Shown piece after piece: positions 56,578 through 64,000 of a stretch of 64,000 nucleotides of DNA (within the stretch, counting starts at the first letter, position 1; each line of letters starts with the position of its first letter). The notes beneath the pieces are model-generated. The model searched no databases, had not been told where the DNA came from, and was given only the letters and a program-made list of their open reading frames with translations. The position numbers and the translations under genes are program-made. Origin of the DNA: Nymphaea colorata. Its lineage: Eukaryota; Streptophyta; Magnoliopsida; Nymphaeales; Nymphaeaceae. Where the stretch lies: positions 3,280,452 through 3,344,451 of the forward strand of contig NW_022204507.1 in NCBI RefSeq assembly GCF_008831285.2. The letters are read 5' to 3'.

Positions 56578-57238
56578 TGAGTGAAATTGGTACGTACTTG
56601 ACCATTTGATTTTTCCTGGATAAAATTTTGAGGGAAATTCAAAGAGAGAAAAAGGTGATGTTTTAGTCTTTGTCCGTTAAAAAAAATGGAAAATAGCCTG
56701 ATATCTTGGAAAAAATGAAAAAAAGGCTGATTTAGAAAGAGAGAAATTGGTAGGCACGTGACCATTTGATTTTTCCAAGAGAAAAGTGAGAGAGAAAGTC
56801 AAAGAGAAAAGAAGATGTGATATTTTAGTCTTTGGCCGTTGAAAGCACAATCGCTTAAACATTAAACAACCACTTGTAAACATTCTGCATCATAAGGTAC
56901 TTGCTAATAATCAGTTGCACATGAGAATATGATCGGTGGTTAAACACTGATGACTAAGTATTCTACCTTTAATATACCATAACCATAAAAGACAATCTTC
57001 CCATGGTTGCAGCACAATATTCAAGTATTGGGCACAGCTGTAGAATGGACAAACTTTTTATACAAAAAGAAATAACTCAAATATCAAAACTGAAATCGTC
57101 TTTCAGGAAACAACACTTGGCAAACACATTTAAGTAGCTTACCTTTTCACTAAAAACTCTTAATTCTTCATGTTACAACAGGAATTAATTCCATTTCCAA
57201 ACAAACAAATGGAACTCTCCAGGACATGCCTTTTTACC

Positions 57239-57533
57239 CTAGGAAAACCCAACAAGAGGGTATGAAATGAGACCAATTTTCCTGCATTCATAAATATGCC
57301 AAGGAAAGTCCAAAGATGCCACACGAATTCTTGAAGAAACTTCATCAATTAAGACATGAACTAAAGAAAAATAAAATAGACGTGTTACCCGAGAGGTAGA
57401 CAGAGAGCAAGATTGCTCCTCTTGACTCCTTATGTAGTTCACAGGATTTTGCTTTCTGATCTTTGAAAATGCTGCATTCTGCCGCTCTAACATTGTCAAG
57501 TACTTTGGCATCAACTTAATTGTAAGCCTGTAA
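57239..57533 (-). pseudogene. Unidentified reading frame, mirrored copy
   Basis: Here the segment corresponding to 1620-1909 stays in one frame: MPKYLTMLERQNAAF, RSQEEQSCSLSTSR, VLIDEVSSRIRVAS and SYPLVGFS then stop. That frame can be followed rightward into the LTR (to 57748), which is unlikely to be original. Family unknown. Preservation of the same residues in both arms is the only argument for past coding. Confidence 0.4.
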
Positions 57534-57985
57534 AAGAGAAAGAAGGATGAAGATGATGAACAAAAAAAATTAATGTGGTTCGGAAAAAAATTCCTACTCC
57601 ACAACTCAGTCATCAATTTCATGATGATCTGGTTCGAATTTGAATCAGTTTCCATGGGCATACAATCTGTTTGCTTGAATTTCTCCTTTGGTTTTGAATA
57701 GGAGAAACTGACATTCTCCCGAAATCTTTCATCATTGTGAAGAGGCATTTTTGTTGCTTGTCCGATTGGCTTTGCTCTTAATTTTCTGGAATTCTGATTT
57801 ATTGCTCAATCCTTATCAAGACGTGTTTTAGTTTCTTGACTCTTGTGGCTGATTTGATTTTCTGCCATATTAGTTACGCCTGATTTCCTGCAGTTATGAT
57901 CCACGCCTGATCTCCTGGAGTTATGAACCGTTGAAGACGCACCTGATTTTCTGGAGTGAGCTGGTGTGTTATCATCCCCCTCAAC
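57534..57985 (-). mobile_element. Copia 3' LTR start with polypurine tract, mirrored copy
   Basis: The minus-strand purine tract (57975-57985, ttgaggggga) is followed by TGATAACACA from 57974. The LTR 3' limit is uncertain, as in the left arm. Confidence 0.65.
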
Positions 57986-58059
57986 CGAAGGGAAGGTTGC
58001 ATACGTAAGCCAAGATGCTGAATCGTTGCTGAGACAATGGTTTGGTAAAAAGATCTGCA

Positions 58060-58925
58060 AGTTGACCTTTGGTTGTGACGAATTGAGTATTCATATTTCC
58101 CAGTGCAACTTGTTCACAAACAAAATGATAATCGAGTTCCAAAATGTTTCATATGTGAATGAAAAACTGTTTTCATAGTGGTATGTAGTGCCGAATTGTT
58201 GCCACTCAATAGAATTGGAGCTTTGGCGAGGTAGACACCAAGATCTTGTAAAATAAAGGTAAGCCATTTAATTTCAGCAGCAGCTCCGGCGAGGGCCCGG
58301 TATTCAGCTTCACAGGACGAGCGAGCAACAGTCGGTTGTTTCTTAGAGCTCCTGGATATACAATTTGGACCAAGAAATGTGCTGTATCCTGAAGTCAATC
58401 GGCGTGTATCTGGACAGCCCACCCAGTCTGCATCAAAGTATGCTCGGAGAGTCAAATCTTGGGATTTATTGAGACGAGCCTCAAACATATCGTATAATGC
58501 GTTTCTAGATTTGAAAATGCTTCATCGTTGGGGCATGCATGAATTGACATGCAAAATTTACTGTATAGGAGAGATCTGGCCATGTAAGGGTCAAGTATTG
58601 AAGTGCACCTACAAGACTTTAATATGTAGTAGCATTGGAATAAGGAGGATCAATTTCCTCATGAGATTTGGAACCAATAGTAATAGGTGCGCTCACTATT
58701 TTACATTGCTGCATTTGTGCTCTAGAAATAATGTCTTGAGCATATGTAGACTGATTCATAAACAAGCCATTGGAAGTCCTTGCAACTTGAATTCCCAAGA
58801 AGTAATTCAGATCACCTAGATCATTCATAGCAAATTGTTGTTTGACGGTGATGAGCAATGACATTATAAATGAATGTGAATGTCCTGTAAGAATGATATC
58901 ATTAACATATAGTAATAGTGATAGA
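58060..58925 (-). pseudogene. Copia RT and RNase H fragment, mirrored copy
   Basis: RT block AMNDLGDLNYFLGIQVARTS lies at 58770-58830. [10 protein letters not shown], absent from the left arm, lies near 58510-58545, followed by a stop. RNase H in a 124-codon frame contains RAYFDADWVGCPDTRR and SSCEAEYRALAGAAAE. The YVDD codons correspond to about 58895-58915, where the text is slightly altered (an in-frame tta.atg run). This copy is longer than the left-arm copy, so it keeps the more ancestral layout. It is still interrupted. Confidence 0.9.
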
Positions 58926-60114
58926 TTTTAGCCCATGATGCACTCCAGTGGATCCGGTAGAATTTGGTGGCAGCATATGCTGAAATCTAAATTGTTTCTC
59001 TTCCCCTTACTTGACCCGAATTGATGTGCTTTGTTAAGCTATGGGCTAGTCATACTCTTTGGCCAGCTCAGTAGTCTTGGCCCATCTGTCACCTCACACT
59101 GGTTGCCCCCTTACCTTGGTATGAGGTTGGTTCCCAAGTCGTATATGGTCACCCTTTCACCACCCTCCTCAAGGATCCTGCTTATTCTTTCAAGGAGGTC
59201 AGAGGAATCCTTGCTGAGTCGCTTTAGCCGAGGGCTGTCAAGTTCAATGCCTGGTCCCCATCCAACAAAAACAAACAGGCTTGCATGGAGCTGTCAACCC
59301 TACACCCTTTTTCCTAATGTTTGTAGGCAGCGCCGAAGGGCCCTCCTGTGTTGACCCCCATTCGAGCCCCCTGTTGACTCAAGATGGCTTGAGCAGACCC
59401 ACCCTCAATGAGCCAAATTGCTCCAGCAGTGCCGACATATCCTTTTACATTCACCACAGTTGCTGGGGTCTCCTTGGTAGGCGTTGTCCTCACAACCAGG
59501 CACAAAACGGAGATAGAGAGTGTGGGCTGCCCATAGTTTGCCTTTAACAGGCTGTTGTGCGACGGAAGAGGTAACAATCACACCTTTGCCCTCTCCTTTG
59601 GAAGCTCTAGAAGAGCCACTAGTTTGGCTTCTTATAGCAGGTCGTTGGTCGCTTACACTCATGTAGTCGCCCCCATTTGGCTCTGCACGTGACGCACTGG
59701 CCGTGCTTGAAACGTACTCGCCTTTCCTTAGGAGACAAGTGTTGTAATCACTGGTTGAGGGCATTCCTTGGGTCCACTGGTGGCAGAATGCCCTCCTTGG
59801 TTGGTATGCAGTCGTTGGCCCTGGATAGCATGGGCAACATCAACTGTTTTTTTTTGCTTGAAGAGACCAACCTAGGTTCTCTTTTCCCGTTCTAGCTTGA
59901 AAGTTAGGGCAGTGTCCTGCCAGGCGTGAGTCTAGTTCTCCTCCTTTGTCCTGGCACCTTCATGCTTTGAGGGTGTGTCAGAGAGTCCACTGTGTCACTG
60001 CCATCAAGTTCTGCCAAAGGTTCAGTTCTCTCCAATGCTAGCCGCATGGCAATTGCAGCCTCCTGGTCTGGGTACTCTCCCTAGGGGCATTGTGCACCTT
60101 GACCCCCCATTGCG

Positions 60115-60305
60115 TGTAACAACCCAGAAGTTTAGTCCCGTATCGAAGATTGTGAGTAATCTTCAAGGGCTTATAAAAGGAGGCCATTGATAAGAAGATT
60201 GTCTTGGTTCCTAGCCTTTTTCAGGCTGGAGCCAAAACTGCTAGGGGGAGGGTTGGGATCCGCCGAACCAGGGGCCCGAGCCCGGGAGTGGGTCGGGTTG
60301 TTACA
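60115..60305 (+). repeat. 5' LTR of the TRIM
   Basis: 191 bp, TG...CA ends, containing gggcttataaaaggaggcc. It differs from the 3' LTR at a modest number of positions, for example cccgtatcgaagat versus ctcgtatcgaacat. Confidence 0.95.
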
Positions 60306-60306
60306 G

Positions 60307-60319
60307 TGGTATCAGAGCC
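60307..60319 (+). promoter_or_regulatory. TRIM primer-binding site
   Basis: tggtatcagagcc, one base after the 5' LTR; complementary to the 3' end of initiator tRNA-Met. Confidence 0.93.
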
Positions 60320-60382
60320 AGTTTCAACACTCGGACCTGGGGTCCCACACGTGCGGACGCGTGTGCCTTAAGGGGGGTGGAT

Positions 60383-60573
60383 TGTAACACCCCAGAAGTT
60401 TAGTCTCGTATCGAACATTGTGAGGAAACTTCAAGGGCTTATAAAGGAAGGCCATTGATAAGAAGATTGTCCTGGTTCCTACCCTTTTTCAGGCTGCAGC
60501 CAAAACTGCTAGGGGGCAGGTTGGGATCTACCGAACGAGGTGCCCGAGCCCGGGAGTGGGTCGGGTTGTTACA
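60383..60573 (+). repeat. 3' LTR of the TRIM
   Basis: 191 bp, the same length as the 5' LTR, starting directly after the purine-rich tract and ending gttgttaca before the ttgtg flank. Confidence 0.95.
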
Positions 60574-60700
60574 TTGTGCATTGGCCACCGTCATCGGGTT
60601 CAACAAGGCATCCTTTTCTTCGACCTATTATTCCATGTCGATGGCACTATCTTCAATTTCTCTGATGCAGAATCTACAACCCACAATAAGCAAAATGGAA

Positions 60701-62127
60701 AAGATTACAGAAAACCGATTTTCACAATCATTGTTCTCCCAAGTGGCACATGTAGAACTCGGAATACAAACCTGATGCATTTGATTCCCGAAATTTGATA
60801 ACTGAGATGATAGCTGAAAAATGACTTTCTTGAGGTGACCAGATAAACAAGAAGAAACATAAATATACAGCTGATAGCATACTTATCAAGCTTTGCATCT
60901 TTTGGCACAAGACCTAGATTTGCTTGCACTACACTTTCCTTTCCATAGCACAGCCTTTCAGAACATGATTTTGTCTAATGATAAAAAGAGAAAAAGGAAT
61001 AGCAACAATAAACATATATCAAATGATCTTGAGATATTTAAACAACAAAAGTCACACTCGTTCAGAAGAAACGTCAATGAGCTCACTTGCTTTAAGGTCC
61101 TGGCACCTTAAGAAAGGCTTCAAAAGATTTTGAATCAAGACACAAGAGAAGAGTTCAATAAAATAGCATAAAAGAAGACAGAATAATTAAGAAACAGTCA
61201 ACGAGGAACAAAAATTGTTGTCAATAAAAGAAGTGATGCTAAAATTTATTCCTAAATCTAATTAGTCAGCAAAAGATTCAAACGATTAGCTGAAACAAAA
61301 ATAGGAATCATTTGTGAATCAGAGAAAGTTTAAAATTGTATTGTTTATGATAAAAAGGTAAAAGAGAAAAAACAAAAAATTCAGAATATTGAAAATAATT
61401 AAAAACAAAAAGGACATGTGATCTATATTGATTGAAAGAGGGTTGATTTGGATCCATGGATTTCAGTACCATGAAATAAAGTATAATTCCAGCCAGGGTC
61501 AATCTTGAACGGCTCAAAATCATGTCAAATTGCTGAATAAATGTGATAACAGCAATAATAGTAGCAATATTTATTAATAAAAAAACCACTTAAATCAAAC
61601 AAAGCCAACTTGTTCTTAGCTCACTAACAAATCACAGTATTATCATGTCAGAGAGGCATTGTGATCACCACTGATTAATTTAACATTACAAACAGCACCA
61701 ATATATGGCAAGAACGCTGGATGCACATCATGTACTTAATAGGCAGCCAAGTTGGAGAAGAGAAAAACCAAGTAAGAACAAGACTGTCGTAAGTTAATGT
61801 GGGAAATACACAATAACATAATGGAGAATGCAGACAAGAAGGAAATGAACTTCAAATTTACATGAATCGCTGAACATGTCCTGCTTGCAAGATACACCAG
61901 AATGATGTCATTTGAAAGCAGAGACCAGAGAGTAAATAAGTAATTAGTTTGGGAAAAAAAGAAATTAACATAACACCAGAAGAAAAACATTTCTTTATGA
62001 CCAACATAAGCATAAAATGCTTATTCATGTGCATATATTTCTAATAGATGCACTAAGTTGGCATGTGCTAGAGGAATGCAAAATGAGAAACCAATCGATG
62101 AACATATTAACAATTAAAATCATCAAC
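60701..62127. other. No gene recognised
   Basis: A-rich on the plus strand with short frames of low complexity. If the exon at 62128-62264 belongs to a minus-strand gene, its downstream exons should lie here. None with the expected zinc-knuckle or U-box motifs could be read. Confidence 0.4.
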
Positions 62128-62264
62128 CTTTGAGCTGCATTGTCTGTCTCTTCATTATCTATGCATTTTAGCTCGTTTTCATCAAAGCCTGTGCCCAAGC
62201 AGGAAGTCTCAGGCACTGTATACAAATCGGTGCCAAAGTCATCAAAATTGTCCATATCAACATT
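62128..62264 (-). pseudogene. Isolated exon, probably of an RBBP6/DWNN-type (PQT3-like) protein
   Basis: A minus-strand exon of 137 bp is framed by a pyrimidine-rich acceptor (ttgcag/AATG) and a donor (CAAAG/gttgat). It encodes NVDMDNFDDFGTDLYTVPE and then GFDENELKCIDNEETD. The FDDFGTDLYxxPE block recalls the region just after the DWNN domain of plant RBBP6/PQT3-like E3 ubiquitin ligases. That identification is from memory of the family pattern and is tentative. No flanking exons (DWNN domain, CCHC knuckle, U-box) were found in the window, so it may be a captured or relic exon. Confidence 0.4.
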
Positions 62265-62989
62265 CTGCAATTATCAAAAGAAAACAAAAAATAGTCATGG
62301 ACTAGCAATATCAATCCTCCTTGTTTCCCAGAAACAGATACCATCATAACAAGATGTTAAGGAATAAATTATCTAAAGCATAATTATTTCCAGTTAGTTA
62401 AAACACCACGCACTTATTCACATTTGCCTCTGTTCTTGGGACCAGGGTTAGTATGGAATCGAGAGCGAGTAGAGAGACCCCTACAAATTTTTGGAAGTAG
62501 GAACCAAGAAATGAACTGAAAGTGACCCAAAAGTATATCATGAAGCAAACGAGAACCAAAGTAGCAAGTTAAGAAACAACTAGCCAGCAAAAAATATAAC
62601 TTATAAACAAAGATCAAACTTTAAAGTTTCAAACTCCAAACTTTTTGCATAATTAAGTTTTAAGCTTGGGCAAAGATTTATAAAATAGGGTTTGATTACA
62701 TTAGCAATCTAGATTTTACTGAAAAAAGAAGCTTGCATCAGTTGCCCGAATGGGAAGCACAGTTCTGGTCACAATGGAAGCTGGCTTCTTTCTTTAAATA
62801 GTGCTCTCAAGACACTTCAAAAGCACCTTACTTTTGGCTTTCCAATGTCCAAGCCCCGTTCGTAATGCTGCTACTGCTGCTTGGACCAGTTTCCAAACTC
62901 AGGTGTTGTCACATTGAGTGCGCTGGCCTTGAGGGACACCAAGAATGCTCAGTTACCACCCTTATCATGTTTAGCATCTATGTTTGTTC
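62265..62989. other. No gene recognised
   Basis: Upstream side of the isolated exon on the minus strand. A frame at 62414-62617 has no recognisable domain. The remaining sequence shows no structure. Confidence 0.4.
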
Positions 62990-63378
62990 TGCATGAATAT
63001 ATAGTATATGTCATACGTAATACGTATAAATCACATAGTTACCTACATGTTATATGTTAATGTATATGGATATTATAAATATACATATATCATATACATC
63101 ATATATTTTATGTATTATATATATATTATACATTTACATATACGTTACATAGTAATATACTACATCTCTGATGTCATATATACATTATATACAACTATAT
63201 ATAATATTTATGTAATATACATGTTAAAACTATAATAGTTATATATACATATACATATAACCCTATACTATTTATGTCATATACTATAATATTATATACA
63301 TACAACTAGATGTACACATTATATACACAATATATTACTTGTATTACATATCTGTAATATATACATAAATTTATTATA

Positions 63379-63430
<52 letters not shown>

Positions 63431-63518
63431 GTGTGTGTGTGTATTTTTGTGGTTACGTAACATATATATACATATATAATAAATTATGTATTGCATATGT
63501 AATATAACATGTTATAAA
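62990..63518. repeat. AT-rich low-complexity tract
   Basis: The tract is dominated by tata, acatat and atgtaat words, with a pure (ta)n run at about 63378-63432 and a short (gt)n. The open frame inside is Tyr/Ile-rich and is not a gene. Confidence 0.9.
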
Positions 63519-63856
63519 GTAAGTCACATGGGTGCACGAACTATGGTGGCGCACTGGCACCAATGCGGGTCTGCCTGGCACGTCACTCAACTCGATCAAA
63601 CCTAATGGGATGCTCCTGACCGCATCTGTTATTCTTTTCTCTTGTTTTTTTTCTTATTTTCCTTCTCCTATCTTTTCCTCTTCTTTTTTTCCTTCCTCTC
63701 TCTCTCTCTCTCCTCCCCCCCCATTTACTCTATTTAATAAAACCTTGAATTTTGATGAGATTAAGGTAAGCTTGATAAAAAATTTAAAACTATACGTAAA
63801 TAACAAACAATGTGTATATATATATATATAGCCGCACCTGCACCCATGTGACATAG
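63519..63856. mobile_element. MITE copy 3 of the CTAWGTCAC family
   Basis: The left end reads gtaagtcacatgggtgcacg and the right end, reverse complemented, is ctatgtcacatgggtgcagg. The terminal match is close for about 20 bases. The interior includes a CT-rich stretch (63690-63720) and a (TA)n run (63814-63830). No 8-bp duplication is visible (gttataaa versus atgcatac). The surrounding AT-rich repeats make boundaries hard to judge. Confidence 0.6.
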
Positions 63857-64000
63857 ATGCATACTATATAACATAGTTACATACTATGGATATATACAAG
63901 TGTAATCATATTAATGTATGACATCATATATACATATACACATGTATGTATAAACATATATATAAACATTTACATATATATGTATGTATATGCATAATAT
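63857..64000. repeat. AT-rich low-complexity tract
   Basis: Same word composition as 62990-63518 (acatata, atgtat). It continues to the window edge. Confidence 0.85.

Larger units (their letters stand above)
56378..59150 (-). repeat. Right arm of the inverted duplication
   Basis: Mirror image of 1-2767. Landmarks run in reverse: inner edge near 56378, microsatellite 56518-56590, duplicated unit 56590-56850, unidentified frame 57239-57533, LTR and polypurine tract 57534-57985, copia RNase H and RT 58060-58925, and the non-copia lead-in 58930-59130. Similarity fades near 59130-59170, which faces the window's first bases. The arms share the copia truncation point, so they descend from one rearranged ancestor. 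Confidence 0.9.
60115..60573 (+). mobile_element. Complete TRIM (terminal-repeat retrotransposon in miniature), 459 bp
   Basis: Two direct repeats of exactly 191 bp (60115-60305 and 60383-60573) start TGTAACA and end GTTGTTACA. Between them lie only 77 bp, containing the primer-binding site tggtatcagagcc (60307-60319) and the purine tract aaggggggtgga (60370-60381). Flanks are ttgcg (60110-60114) and ttgtg (60574-60578), a 5-bp target duplication with one C-to-T change in a CpG. A TATA motif ttataaaagg lies in each LTR (60171 and about 60440). No coding sequence, so it relies on enzymes of other LTR retrotransposons. No 5S rRNA-like segment was seen, so it is not the Cassandra type. Confidence 0.95.
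59310..60700 (-). pseudogene. Ty3/gypsy gag-protease remnant, split by a TRIM
   Basis: On the minus strand a gypsy-type gag zinc motif reads GQCVTCRAKWGRLHECKR near 59664-59735, preceded by SPKERRVRFKHG. The protease region follows at about 59320-59530, with TLSISVLCLVVRTTPTKETP and WLIEGGSAQAILSQQ. The protease site normally reads LIDSGSTHNFL, so the catalytic Asp has become Glu here. Frames are broken between these blocks. Upstream gag sequence should continue beyond the TRIM insertion at 60115-60573 but is too degraded to read. Reverse transcriptase is not present to the left, where the inverted-duplication arm begins. Confidence 0.6.

Noticed and set aside
1-59150. Inverted arms as terminal inverted repeats of one giant transposon
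   Set aside because: The arms contain an already truncated copia and other unrelated parts, have no defined ends or target duplication, and enclose many unrelated insertions. A segmental inverted duplication is simpler.
60115-60573. Cassandra-type TRIM with embedded 5S rRNA promoter
   Set aside because: The LTR starts TGTAACA as in Cassandra, but no 5S-like box A/C segment can be read. A TATA motif is present instead.
63008-63235. 75-codon Tyr/Ile-rich open frame
   Set aside because: It lies entirely within AT low-complexity sequence.
1-64000. CRISPR arrays, bacterial operons, rRNA or tRNA genes
   Set aside because: The tandem repeats seen have no spacer structure, the sequence is clearly plant nuclear DNA, and no tRNA cloverleaf or rRNA similarity was noticed by eye.

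Overview
This window looks like intergenic, transposon-dominated nuclear DNA from a flowering plant. It is AT-rich, has long stretches without open frames, and carries plant-type intron borders, CA/GA/TA microsatellites and one run of 100 N (28209-28308, an assembly gap). Almost every protein similarity is to a plant transposable element (Ty1/copia, Ty3/gypsy, CACTA, PIF/Harbinger, MULE/FAR1) or to a broken piece of an ordinary plant gene. I see no complete, intact cellular gene, and no rRNA, tRNA or CRISPR. All identifications are by eye from translated motifs; no database search was run.

Layout. 1-2767: one arm of a large inverted duplication holding a copia 3' end, its LTR and an unidentified reading frame. 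3217-8340: no gene, but a fold-back repeat, a MITE and a 152-bp tandem duplication. 8342-11075: CACTA TNP2 transposase fragment, subterminal-type repeats, then a NAC-domain gene fragment. 12207-14295: a PIF/Harbinger-type element with perfect 23-bp terminal inverted repeats and TAA target duplication, carrying a captured fragment of a glycerol-3-phosphate dehydrogenase gene. 14712-15019: root-cap domain exon. 15740-20880: GTGCCAC-repeat DNA split by a two-LTR copia element (16015-20777, minus). 22870-23296: another copia 3' end. 27645-28170: HARBI1-type transposase cut by the gap. 28309-30110: LTR- or promoter-like DNA with a 70-bp minisatellite. 30250-34575: a second minus-strand copia lacking its 3' end. 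40140-43140: FAR1/MULE-like pseudogene facing a plant-mobile-domain fragment. 43604-45080: a terminus related to the Harbinger element, then two exons of an augmin subunit 7 pseudogene. 52447-52695: MITE with 8-bp target duplication. 56378-59150: the second inverted arm. 59310-60700: Ty3/gypsy gag-protease remnant into which a complete 459-bp TRIM is inserted. 62128-62264: an isolated exon of probable RBBP6/DWNN type. 62990-64000: very AT-rich DNA with a third MITE copy.

The genes do not form a pathway. The common theme is nested transposon insertion and gene-fragment capture: GPDH, NAC, root-cap and augmin-7 pieces sit in or beside DNA transposon sequences. The most interesting objects are the GPDH-carrying Harbinger element and its truncated relative, the 2.7-kb inverted duplication with its arms about 53.6 kb apart, and the structurally complete TRIM.
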